Source: Bacteroidota bacterium (GTDB lineage Bacteria > Bacteroidota > Ignavibacteria > UBA10030 > BY39). From it: a DNA stretch of 39,846 bases. Position numbers and translations under genes: made by a program. Within the stretch, counting starts at the first letter, position 1. The number at the start of each line of letters is the position of its first letter. The notes beneath the pieces were generated by a model. The model saw only the letters and a list, made by a program, of their open reading frames with translations. It was not told the DNA's origin and searched no databases. Shown here in pieces: positions 25,635 to 33,066 of the stretch. The DNA lies in the NCBI GenBank assembly GCA_030017895.1, contig JASEGV010000023.1, positions 1 through 39,846 on the forward strand, read 5' to 3'.

Positions 25635-26561
25635 ATGCAAACAATTTTAGGTGCAAACGGAACAATAGGTTCTGTATTAGCAAAAGAATTAACGGCTTAC
25701 ACCAATCAAATAAGATTAGTAAGTCGCAATCCAAAAAAAGTAAATGAAACAGATGAATTATTCCCAGCCGATTTATCAGATGCAAGTCAGGTAGAAAAAG
25801 CTATTGAAGGTTCGGAGGTTGTCTATCTATTAGTTGGATTTGATTACAAAATAAAAGTTTGGCAAGATAAATGGCCCAAACTCATGCGTGCAGCAATAGA
25901 TGCTTGTATTAAGCACAAAGCAAAATTAGTATTTTTTGATAATGTTTACATGTATGATACAAATGCTATCCCGCACATGACTGAAAGTTCAGTCATAAAC
26001 CCACCAAGTAAAAAAGGTGCGGTTAGAAAAGAGATTGCCGACATGCTTTTAAATGATGTAAAATCCGGAAAAATAACTGCACTAATTGCTCGTTCTGCTG
26101 ATTTTTATGGACCTAATAATGATAAAAGTTTTTTAATTGAAGTGGTTTACAAAAACATGAAAAAAGGGAAGAAACCCAATTGGTTCATTGATGAAAATAA
26201 AAAACATTCCTTTACTTATACACCCGATGCAGCCAAGGCTACTGCACTATTGGGAAACACTGTTGACGCATACAACCAAGTGTGGCATTTGCCCACCGAT
26301 AAAAATACCTTAACAGGTAAAGAAATGATAGCGTTGTTTGCCAAGGAATTGAATGTAGAAACCAAGGTTTCTATATTACCGATGTGGTTGTTAAAAATAC
26401 TCGGTTTATTCATTCCAATAATGAAAGAGATGCCTGAAATGATGTATCAATACGATAGGGATTATTATTTTGATTCGAGTAAATTCGATAAACGATTTAA
26501 CTTTAAAACTACAACCTATCAAGAGGGTGTAAAACTGACAATTCAGCAAACAAAAAAATAA
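25635..26561 (+). CDS. NAD(P)-binding SDR family protein (epimerase/NmrA-like)
   Basis: This 308-residue protein has an N-terminal Rossmann fold with the glycine motif GANGTIG at residues 7-13 (MQTILGANGTIGSVLAKEL), an acidic loop at LFPADLSD, and VFFDNVYMYD and ARSADFYGP blocks typical of extended, atypical SDRs. The C-terminal half (HSFTYTPDAAKATALLG, VWHLPTD) is the substrate side. Substrate is unknown, and relatives are annotated only as NAD-dependent epimerase or reductase. The start lies 6 bases after the AtuA stop, so it is probably in the same transcript, in the place where the small AtuA partner gene would be expected. Confidence 0.8.
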   Translation: MQTILGANGTIGSVLAKELTAYTNQIRLVSRNPKKVNETDELFPADLSDASQVEKAIEGSEVVYLLVGFDYKIKVWQDKWPKLMRAAIDACIKHKAKLVFFDNVYMYDTNAIPHMTESSVINPPSKKGAVRKEIADMLLNDVKSGKITALIARSADFYGPNNDKSFLIEVVYKNMKKGKKPNWFIDENKKHSFTYTPDAAKATALLGNTVDAYNQVWHLPTDKNTLTGKEMIALFAKELNVETKVSILPMWLLKILGLFIPIMKEMPEMMYQYDRDYYFDSSKFDKRFNFKTTTYQEGVKLTIQQTKK

Positions 26562-26703
26562 TGATGAAACAATTTGACTTCGTAATTTCAAAGCGTTATA
26601 TTTTAATCGGAATTTGAATAAAAATAATTTAAGGAAGAAATATCAATAGCTTTATACCATCTCTCTAAATAACTATTGTTCAATTAACTAAATGAGGTGC
26701 GTT

Positions 26704-27228
26704 ATGTTTACTAAAATATTTTTCTCTGTTTTCCGATTCTCCTTAATTATTTTACTCACGGTTTCCTTCCTTAATTCCTACTCACATTCGCAAACGACAA
26801 ATATTCTAAAAGTAAATGTTGCTATGATTGCCGAAAGCGATTCACCATCCGATTTGGATAGAGCAGTAATTAACAGTTTTAAACAGGCGTTAAATGAAAG
26901 AGGAATGCTTGTTGTTGAGAATTCTGATTTCAATACTGAGATTCTTGTCGATGCAAAAATGTTTAACGAGAAAATAATCATATCAGTTACTACATTTGGG
27001 GTAATACCCCCCGAAGTCGTTTCTTTGGGTGGAAAAGCTGAAATATTCTATGCTACCATAAAAGAAAAACAAAAAGAGCAACTGACTGAAGAAGGTAAAT
27101 CAATCAGGGAATATGTGAGCACAGAATACATGAGGCAGTTCAGGATTATCAACGATAATTATTTAGACGTAATTGATAAAAGCGAACTTGAAAAGTATTG
27201 CAGAAAGATAGTTTCATTTTTGTTGTAA
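26704..27228 (+). CDS. hypothetical exported protein
   Basis: I do not recognise this 174-residue protein. It has a signal peptide (FTKIFFSVFRFSLIILLTVS, cleavage near SHSQ). The mature part starts TTNILKVNVAMIAESDSPSD and may hold a short alpha/beta domain (INSFKQALNERGMLVVENSDFN). An upstream in-frame ATG at 26692 is part of an AAATGAGGT ribosome-site stretch. The same stretch precedes the exported gene at 23725, so I chose 26704. The stop is followed almost at once by a decayed copy of the DUF35 tail. No partner gene is evident. Confidence 0.6.
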   Translation: MFTKIFFSVFRFSLIILLTVSFLNSYSHSQTTNILKVNVAMIAESDSPSDLDRAVINSFKQALNERGMLVVENSDFNTEILVDAKMFNEKIIISVTTFGVIPPEVVSLGGKAEIFYATIKEKQKEQLTEEGKSIREYVSTEYMRQFRIINDNYLDVIDKSELEKYCRKIVSFLL

Positions 27229-27232
27229 ATGT

Positions 27233-27291
27233 CGTAATATTCAAGAAGACAGCGAAGCCAGGATACTGTGCTACATGGATATTGCGGTTGT
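27233..27291 (+). pseudogene. relic of a DUF35 gene 3' end
   Basis: In frame from 27233 the bases read RNIQEDSEARILCY, matching [14 protein letters not shown] near the end of the DUF35 protein (codons from 20405). Over the first 42 bases 35 are identical, including an unbroken 12-base stretch GGATACTGTGCT. Beyond that the match weakens and the frame runs on without the original stop. There is no start codon and nothing recognisable upstream, so this is debris of a second copy of the gene. It occupies part of the 167-base gap before the acetyltransferase gene. Confidence 0.6.
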
Positions 27292-27395
27292 AGCAAAAAA
27301 AATATTTTACGAAGAACCACAAAGGGTCTTCGAGTAACTTCGTGTATTCTCAGTGATCTTCGTGTAATAAAAATAATGGAATAAGTGAAGCAATA

Positions 27396-28019
27396 ATGAA
27401 AAATAAAATTGACATAGACAACTGGGTGCGAAAAGAACACTACAAGTTTTTTAAGACTTACGATGAACCCTTCTGGGGGATAACCACAAATGTCGATTGC
27501 ACAAATGCTTACAGAAAATCGAAAGAACTCAACATCCCGTTTTTTATTTATTATTTGTATCTATCTTTAAAGTCTGTCAATCAAATTGAGGAATTTAAAT
27601 ACAGGATTGAGGGAGAGGATGTATATTGTTACGATGTTATTCATGCAGCGGCGACTGTTTTAAGAGAAAACGGAACGTTCGGTTTTTCTTTTATCAAATA
27701 TAATGATAACCTTCCGCCATTTACAGAAAATGCAAAGCAGGAAATCGAAAGAGTTAAAAACGATAACCGGTTGATGCCAGCATATTCAGGTGAGAATGTC
27801 ATACATTACACTACTGTTCCTTGGATAAGTTTTAGCGGAGTGTCTCACCCCCGTCGTTTTTCGCTGAAAGATTCTGTTCCCAAAATTGCTTTCGGGAAAA
27901 TTATTGAAGAGAACAGCAGAAAATTATTACCCATAGCTATTCACGCCCACCACGCTCTGGTTGATGGTTTGCATGTCGGGAAATATTTAGAATTATTTCA
28001 AAAATTGTTGGATGAATAG
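27396..28019 (+). CDS. CatA-like O-acetyltransferase
   Basis: This 207-residue protein is related to type A chloramphenicol acetyltransferases. The N-terminus WVRKEHYKFFKTYDEPFWG matches the family's opening (hydrophobic W, H-x-x-F/Y). The catalytic motif is HAHHALVDGLHVG near the C-terminus (H185/H186, D190), equal to HHxxxDG. The central WISFSGVSHP is also typical. The family includes true resistance enzymes and many chromosomal acetyltransferases of unknown substrate, so antibiotic resistance should not be assumed. No resistance genes or integrase are next to it. Length is close to the 210-220 of the family. Confidence 0.82.
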   Translation: MKNKIDIDNWVRKEHYKFFKTYDEPFWGITTNVDCTNAYRKSKELNIPFFIYYLYLSLKSVNQIEEFKYRIEGEDVYCYDVIHAAATVLRENGTFGFSFIKYNDNLPPFTENAKQEIERVKNDNRLMPAYSGENVIHYTTVPWISFSGVSHPRRFSLKDSVPKIAFGKIIEENSRKLLPIAIHAHHALVDGLHVGKYLELFQKLLDE

Positions 28020-28080
28020 GCAATTTGTTTTTCTAATTGATAATCGTTAACGTAAATTAAAAACATAAGGAGAAAAAATC

Positions 28081-28206
28081 ATGAGCAAAGGTCTAGTCAC
28101 TAAGAAGTCAAGCAAAAAAGAACCGGCAAAATCTATGAAAGAAAAAAAAGCCGCGAAGAGAGATAAGAAGGAAGAAATAAAAAAGACCGGGTACCAAAAG
28201 TCCTAA
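28081..28206 (+). CDS. small lysine-rich protein
   Basis: This is a 41-residue gene with a very good AAGGAG ribosome site 8 bases before the ATG. The product starts MSKGLVTKKSSKKEPAKSMK and has nearly 40 percent lysine, with no hydrophobic core and no cysteines, so it is likely unfolded or nucleic-acid-bound. Short proteins of this Lys/Ala/Glu style occur as uncharacterised genes in several phyla. The ribosome site and clean ATG-to-TAA frame support that it is translated. Role unknown. The DUF1028 gene follows after 63 bases. Confidence 0.6.
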   Translation: MSKGLVTKKSSKKEPAKSMKEKKAAKRDKKEEIKKTGYQKS

Positions 28207-28269
28207 CACGACTTGCCCGATAGTGTGCCGTCTTTGATAATTTTAAAAAATCATAGGAGAATTTTAACA

Positions 28270-29262
28270 ATGATTATAAATATTTATGTTTTAATCATCT
28301 CGATTATATTCTTTCAATCTCCATTATACACACAGACATCAGCAGATAATGCTATCGCCACATTCTCAATAGTTGCGCGGGATTCTGCAACCGGAGAATT
28401 AGGTGTCGCAGTCGCGTCCCGATTTTTTGCTGTCGGAGCGGTTGTGCCTTGGGCAAAATCCGGTGTTGGTGCTGTAGCAACACAATCATTTGCAAATACA
28501 ACTTTCGGTTGGCGTGGCTTGGAGCTTTTAGAGAAGGGAGCCACACCCGATGAGGTTGTCGGAATTTTAATAAGGAAGGACGACGACCCGAAGCGGCGAC
28601 AGTTCGGTATCGTAGCTGCCGATGGGAAATCGGCAAGTTATACAGGAACGGACTGTCTTCCTTGGGCGGGTGGCAGAAACGGTAAAGATTATGCAATTCA
28701 AGGGAATATTTTAACCGGCGAAAATGTTGTTACTGCAATGGAAGAAACCTTTTTAAAATTGAAAGGCACTTTAGCAGAACGGATGTACGCGGCGCTATTA
28801 GCTGGCGAGAATCACGGTGGCGACTCCAGAGGAAAACAATCTGCCGCATTATTGGTCGTAAAAGAAAAAGCCGGCTATGGTGGTTATAATGATCGGGCAA
28901 TAGATATCCGTGTTGACGACCATACCGAGCCATTCGTGGAGTTGGGACGTTTACTGAACTTTGCACAAATGAATTATTCCTGGAATGAAGCTTGGACACT
29001 TTTTACACAAAAGAAATTTATAGAAGCCCTGCCATTTATGGAACACGCAGGAAAAATAGCTCCAGAGAATCCTGAAGTTTTATATGACCTTGCTGTTATC
29101 AGGTTGGCTGCCGGTAAAATAGACGATGCGTTGAAGGTCCTTGAGGAAGCACTCACATTGAATCCAAAACTCAAAAAGCAGGCGTCCGGTGATAACGACT
29201 TGAAGGGCTTGCATAAAAACCCGAAGTTCAATCGCTTGATAGAGGAGAATATTAAAAATTAA
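28270..29262 (+). CDS. secreted DUF1028 protein with TPR tail
   Basis: This 330-residue protein is read from the ATG at 28270, which follows a GGAGA site and begins a signal peptide (MIINIYVLIISIIFFQSP). An earlier in-frame start at 28213 has no such site. The mature protein opens with IATFSIVARDSATGELGVAVAS, the DUF1028 (Ntn-hydrolase-like) signature. It continues with GVGAVATQSFANTTFG, GNILTGENVVTAM and DSRGKQSAALLVV, with a total DUF1028 span of about 210 residues. The last 110 residues hold a TPR-like repeat pair (EVLYDLAVIRLAAGKIDDAL). Activity is unproven in the family. It is probably periplasmic or secreted. Confidence 0.83.
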   Translation: MIINIYVLIISIIFFQSPLYTQTSADNAIATFSIVARDSATGELGVAVASRFFAVGAVVPWAKSGVGAVATQSFANTTFGWRGLELLEKGATPDEVVGILIRKDDDPKRRQFGIVAADGKSASYTGTDCLPWAGGRNGKDYAIQGNILTGENVVTAMEETFLKLKGTLAERMYAALLAGENHGGDSRGKQSAALLVVKEKAGYGGYNDRAIDIRVDDHTEPFVELGRLLNFAQMNYSWNEAWTLFTQKKFIEALPFMEHAGKIAPENPEVLYDLAVIRLAAGKIDDALKVLEEALTLNPKLKKQASGDNDLKGLHKNPKFNRLIEENIKN

Positions 29263-29348
29263 AACCCTATTTGCAAAAATAGCTTTTACAATTTTCTGAG
29301 TAAACGTAAAAACTAAATACACACAAAATAATCAGGATTATTTAAATA

Positions 29349-30125
29349 TTGTCTGAACAGTCAAACAAATCAATTGCTAACTCTTTAGAAACAAACGAAC
29401 GTCTTCTTCCTTATATGCCGTTCCTGCTTCAGGATCTCTGGGTTATGGGAAGCTCGGGTGAGCAGATAATTATATTAATCGGGGAACTTAAATTACATTC
29501 AGATAAAACTAAAGTACTCGACTTGGGCTGCGGCAAGGGAGCTGTATCTATTCAGATAGCCGCAAAATACGGATTTAAAGTGGTTGGCATAGATGCAATG
29601 AAACAATTTCTTGAAGAGGCGAATAAAAAAGCACATCAGTATAACGTATCTCATTTATGCGAATTCATCGAGCAGGATATTTTTGACTATGTATCAGTTG
29701 AACACGATTATGACATTGTTATACTTGCTGCTGTGGGAGGGGTATTCGGATCGCTTCAAAATACCGTTGCTCAATTGCGGACTCAGGTTAGGTCCGGCGG
29801 ATATATGATTATCGATGATGGATATTTAAGAGATGGTAAAAGTATTTCACGAAAAGGTTACGGACATTACAGAAATCATGAAGAGACAATCCGCGAGCTG
29901 ACTTTTTATGATGATAAATTACTCGGGGAAATCAATACAAACGAATTGAGCAGTCAGATAAATTATGAATATCACCATCTGATTGAAAAGAGGGGGAAGG
30001 AATTAATTGCACTGTACCCTGAGTTGGAAAATGAAGTTAAATCATATATAGATTTGCAAGCTGAGGAATGCGATGTTTTGAAAAATCAAATAGAAGGAGC
30101 CCTCTGGCTTTTAAAAACAAAATGA
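29349..30125 (+). CDS. class I SAM-dependent methyltransferase
   Basis: This 258-residue methyltransferase has motif I VLDLGCGKG at residues 56-64, an acidic residue at the end of strand 2 (VVGIDAM) and motif IV DIVILAAVGG. The start is taken as a TTG at 29349 because family members have an N-terminal LLPYMPFLLQDLW block upstream of motif I, which lies before or at the next possible ATG (29415). The TTG is preceded by AGGAT only, a weak site. The C-terminal third has YEYHHLIEKRGKELI and a helical end. Substrate unknown. It lies just before a broken VOC gene. Confidence 0.8.
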   Translation: MSEQSNKSIANSLETNERLLPYMPFLLQDLWVMGSSGEQIIILIGELKLHSDKTKVLDLGCGKGAVSIQIAAKYGFKVVGIDAMKQFLEEANKKAHQYNVSHLCEFIEQDIFDYVSVEHDYDIVILAAVGGVFGSLQNTVAQLRTQVRSGGYMIIDDGYLRDGKSISRKGYGHYRNHEETIRELTFYDDKLLGEINTNELSSQINYEYHHLIEKRGKELIALYPELENEVKSYIDLQAEECDVLKNQIEGALWLLKTK

Positions 30126-30146
30126 GTATATAAAAGGAACCTCACA

Positions 30147-30441
30147 TTGAAGATAAAATTAAATAACGTATTTGTAAATGGTCAGGACAAAGCACTCAAG
30201 TTTATACTGAGGTTTTGGGCTTTGTTAAAAAACCGAGATACCTATTGGAAAATTCAAATGGTTGACAGTCGTTTCACACGAAGAACCGGACGGTACTGAA
30301 TTACTCCTTGAGCCGAACGAAAATCCCGCTGCCAAAACATTCCAGGAATCTCTTTTCAAACAAGGTATACCTTTGGGCACTGCAACCGTTGCCATATTCG
30401 ATTATACTTGCGGCAACCTCATACAGATAGCGCAGATGTAA
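30147..30441 (+). pseudogene. broken VOC (glyoxalase-like) protein
   Basis: Three frames together read like one VOC-family protein. They are KIKLNNVFVNGQDKALKF in the first frame, then TEVLGFVKK, then EIPIGKFKWLTVVSHEEPDG through LLLEPNENPAAKT and AIFDYTCGNLIQI to the TAA at 30439. A missing base near 30201-30204 and a change in the A-run at 30227-30232 cause the two frame changes. An internal stretch of about 30 residues, normally present after QGIP, is also absent. A TTG start with AAAGGA ahead is intact. The gene cannot make a normal product. Confidence 0.8.
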
Positions 30442-30486
30442 GTAAGTCTTTATTCGCCGAATCTATAATCATCATGTCAAAGTGGA

Positions 30487-30738
30487 TTGTCCCACATGAA
30501 CAATTGTTACGTAATGAAGTATAAAGCGATAAAAAACATAATGCTGTTCTTAGTTTTATCAGTTTCTTTGATATCCCAAAACGAAGAAAATAAATATTCA
30601 GCCGTCCCCTTCCCGAGTCTATTTTATAATATCGACAAACATTTAGCGGGCTCAATTACTCATGATCATGGAATGAATCGTATTTTCGGAGCTGTGGGGA
30701 GTTACGGAAGGGGGTACTCTTGCAATTCTTACTCTTAA
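30487..30738 (+). pseudogene. short exported ORF, possible PAP2-phosphatase stump
   Basis: An open frame of 83 codons has a signal-like stretch (YKAIKNIMLFLVLSVSLIS) and then LFYNIDKHLAGSITHDHGMN and IFGAVGSYG. This resembles the region before the first membrane block of secreted PAP2 phosphatases, but that match is from memory and weak. Near the end a different frame (EGGTLAILTL) continues the sense better, suggesting a frameshift around 30705-30715. The gene ends before any catalytic motif, so I treat it as a remnant. It may be a functional small exported protein instead. Confidence 0.35.
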
Positions 30739-30751
30739 ATAAATCTACTTT

Positions 30752-31393
30752 ATGAAATCTGCGAATAATGTCAAAGCATCATACGCCAAATGGTCGCAAA
30801 CTTACGACCATGTTGAAAATCCTACAAGAGATTTGGACAAGAAAGTAATTCGGAAGATATTAGTCAATCTTAAAGGCAAGGATGTAATAGAAGCCGGATG
30901 CGGAACGGGAAAAAACACAATCTGGCTTATGAAAACTGCAAAAAGTGTTATATCATTCGATTTATCAAAGGAGATGCTTAATATAGCACGCCAAAAAATT
31001 ACAGGTGTGAATGTAAAATTTGTTCGGCATGATATAACCAAAAAATGGTTCTTTCCGAATGATTGCTGCGATGTTGTAACAATAAATTTGGTATTGGAAC
31101 ATATCGAAAAAATTAATTTTGTTTTCAAAGAAGCATACAGAGTTTTGAGAAAAAATGAAAAACTATTTGTTTGTGAACTTCATCCCGATAAACAGAAAAA
31201 AGGGACAAAGGCGAGGTTTACTGAACTTGATGGTAACACATTAGTAGAAATCGATTCCTACTACCATTCAAAAACAGATTACATAAAAGCCGGTGTGATT
31301 GCCGGATTTAAAAAAATCATTCTCAAAGACTGGTTCGATGAAAAAGAGAGTAACCAGGTTCCAAGACTATTATCGATGTTGCTGAAAAAGTGA
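30752..31393 (+). CDS. class I SAM-dependent methyltransferase (UbiE-like)
   Basis: This 213-residue enzyme opens with VKASYAKWSQTYDHVENPTRD, typical of small-molecule methyltransferases. Motif I is DVIEAGCGTGKNT at residues 44-55. An aspartate ends strand 2 (VISFDLSKEML), motif IV is CDVVTINLVLEHIE, and the EAYRVLRKNEKLFVCELHP block is a good match to the UbiE/Methyltransf_11 style. Length and motifs look complete. Substrate unknown. It is not similar in detail to the other methyltransferase at 29349, so they are not simple duplicates. Confidence 0.85.
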   Translation: MKSANNVKASYAKWSQTYDHVENPTRDLDKKVIRKILVNLKGKDVIEAGCGTGKNTIWLMKTAKSVISFDLSKEMLNIARQKITGVNVKFVRHDITKKWFFPNDCCDVVTINLVLEHIEKINFVFKEAYRVLRKNEKLFVCELHPDKQKKGTKARFTELDGNTLVEIDSYYHSKTDYIKAGVIAGFKKIILKDWFDEKESNQVPRLLSMLLKK

Positions 31394-31443
31394 GGGTATA
31401 AGGTTTACCGGTATATCTATTTTATTTTTTAGGGAGTATAAAT

Positions 31444-31590
31444 TTAGTTCTTAGTTCTTAGTTTTTAGTTACAGTTCTTCGGTTTATAGTCGATAGTAAA
31501 TGTTGCTTATAAATGATGTTAAGCATACCAAAACAAATGATAATAAAAAATTAACTATCACCAGCAACTAATAACTCAAAACTAATAACT
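31444..31590. repeat. degenerate AGTT-type repeats in inverted arrangement
   Basis: On the left, TTAGTTC-like units are repeated three to four times (31444-31470). On the right, ACTAATAACT occurs twice (31567-31576 with small changes, and 31581-31590), which is the reverse complement of the same theme. The 100 bases between are AT-rich with no gene. It may form a long weak hairpin. Such low-complexity stretches appear between genes in this group of bacteria, and no function is evident. Confidence 0.45.
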
Positions 31591-31662
31591 ATCTTTTTCC
31601 CATTTTGTTTTTAACGCTATAATTCTTAATTTTAGATGTAAACTAAGCGTAAAAGGAACATT

Positions 31663-31890
31663 ATGAATCATGAGGAAAGAATCGTTTGCGACCCAAATGT
31701 AATGTTGGGTAAACCGATCATTAAAAACACACGAATTACAGTTGAAGTAATATTACGAAAACTTTCATCAGGGTATACAATGGATGAAATTACTTCGATG
31801 TATCAGAATATTACTAAAGACGATATTTTAGCGACAATCGATTATGCCGCTTCTGTGATTGCCAGTGAAGAGATGATAGAGAGTCATTGA
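31663..31890 (+). CDS. DUF433 family antitoxin
   Basis: This 75-residue DUF433 protein has the signature RIVCDPNVMLGKPIIKNTRI, then VEVILRKLSSGYTMDEITSMY and the end ILATIDYAASVI. It differs greatly from the one at 16584, so the two modules are not recent copies. Its stop overlaps a TTG that would begin a DUF5615 toxin, but that toxin gene is frameshifted. The antitoxin itself looks intact. It now has no functional partner in the window, and could remain as an orphan regulator or protect against the same toxin elsewhere. Confidence 0.83.
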   Translation: MNHEERIVCDPNVMLGKPIIKNTRITVEVILRKLSSGYTMDEITSMYQNITKDDILATIDYAASVIASEEMIESH

Positions 31891-32232
31891 TTATTACTGA
31901 TGAAAATATTGATTTTAATTTGATTGTTGTGCCCGTGAGGCAGGTTTTGAAATTCTCTCGATTGCTGAAAGACACCCGGGCAAAGACGATAAAGATATAC
32001 TCGAATTAGTAAAAACATTAAACGGTATCTTAATACAGAAGATAAAGACTTTGGTGAATGGGTTTTTGCGCATAAAATTCCAAATGTTGACATAATTTTC
32101 CTACAGTATGAAAAAGAAGATTTTATCAAGGTTGTGGAAAATGTAAAAAATGTGTTACCAAAATTTATGACAGAAACACGGCACAAATTTGTAGTGATTA
32201 CAAAAAGTAAAATCCGAATTAGAGAATTTTAA
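31887..32232 (+). pseudogene. frameshifted DUF5615 toxin
   Basis: Reading from the TTG at 31887 gives LIITDENIDFNLI, then a shift near 31923-31928 leads to CAREAGFEILSIAERHPG and DILELVKTLNGIL. A second shift near 32031-32035 leads to TEDKDFGEWVFAHKIPNVDI and on to KFVVITKSKIRIREF and TAA. Joined, this is a complete DUF5615 PIN-like toxin of about 115 residues with its TEDKDF metal site. Two separate frameshifts show that the gene is dead, unless sequencing errors explain both. Confidence 0.83.
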
Positions 32233-32240
32233 ATTTATAG

Positions 32241-32651
32241 ATGAAGTACAAAAAGCAGGAAATAATTAAAAAGTTAACAAATTTATTCTCGCACAAACAG
32301 GAAATTATCTTGGCATATCTTTTCGGGTCAATCGCAGAAGGTAAAACACATAAATTTAGCGATGTAGATGTGGCTGTTTATTACAAAAAGGAACCGCCCT
32401 TAAAACATCATCTTGAATTATTAAATGATGTGTGTGGCACATTAGAGACTGATGAAGTAGATGTAGTAAATATGAATACAGCGTCTCCAATAATTATCCA
32501 TGATATTTTATCATTTGGTAAGCTGCTAATCTGTCGTGATGATAATTTTTACGTTAACTTACGTATAAAAACTCTGAGAGAGTATGATGATATGATGCAC
32601 ATCCTGAAAATCCAAGGAAAATATATTTTTAATGAAGCAGCGCATGGTTAA
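32241..32651 (+). CDS. mntA: MntA-like nucleotidyltransferase antitoxin
   Basis: This 136-residue protein has the minimal nucleotidyltransferase motif G29-S30 followed by D41 and D43 (FGSIAEGKTHKFSDVDVAVY). In type VII toxin-antitoxin systems MntA silences the HEPN toxin HepT by adding AMP to a tyrosine. The following gene encodes a HEPN protein with the matching RxxxxHxY motif and overlaps it by up to 20 bases. The rest of the protein (ETDEVDVVNMNTASPIIIHDIL) also fits the MntA family, with an acidic residue that is likely the third metal ligand. Confidence 0.88.
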   Translation: MKYKKQEIIKKLTNLFSHKQEIILAYLFGSIAEGKTHKFSDVDVAVYYKKEPPLKHHLELLNDVCGTLETDEVDVVNMNTASPIIIHDILSFGKLLICRDDNFYVNLRIKTLREYDDMMHILKIQGKYIFNEAAHG

Positions 32652-33063
32652 GCCGGAATACATAATTACAGCTATTAAAACAATCGAACAAAACTACATC
32701 GAGCTCTACCAATACAAAAATGTAAAGTCGAACAAGATTGCTGCCGATAAATCATTACAATGGACGATAGAGAGAGGCTTGCAAGTAACGATTCAGGCAA
32801 TTTTGGATGTTGGTTCGCACATTCTTTCAGACTATAAAGAAAATGGATGGAAAGCATATAAAGAGATACCACAAAAACTTTATGACCAGGGAATAATTAC
32901 AAAATCGTTAGCCAAGCAAATCAAATTAATGGCTGGATTAAGAAATGTTTTAGTACACGAATATCTTCAAGTCGATACTAAAATATTAGAAGAAATACTG
33001 CGATTCCATCTGGAAGATTTTAAGAAGTTTGTTTTACAATTAAGAAAATGGTATAAAATATAA
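32632..33063 (+). CDS. hepT: HepT-like HEPN toxin (DUF86)
   Basis: This 143-residue all-helical HEPN domain protein belongs to the DUF86 group. The RNase motif Rx4HxY is intact as R104-NVLV-H109-E-Y111, and Y111 is the residue that MntA enzymes AMPylate. The start may be at 32632 or 32644. Both overlap the antitoxin gene, and neither has a strong ribosome site, consistent with translational coupling. Its gene ends 3 bases before the small AtuA partner gene. It presumably cuts RNA when not silenced. Confidence 0.88.
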   Translation: MKQRMVKPEYIITAIKTIEQNYIELYQYKNVKSNKIAADKSLQWTIERGLQVTIQAILDVGSHILSDYKENGWKAYKEIPQKLYDQGIITKSLAKQIKLMAGLRNVLVHEYLQVDTKILEEILRFHLEDFKKFVLQLRKWYKI

Positions 33064-33066
33064 ATA

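Noticed and set aside
27396-28019. Chloramphenicol resistance determinant
   Set aside because: The CAT fold and HHxxxDG motif are present, but chromosomal relatives often act on other substrates and no resistance context is seen, so only the family is called.
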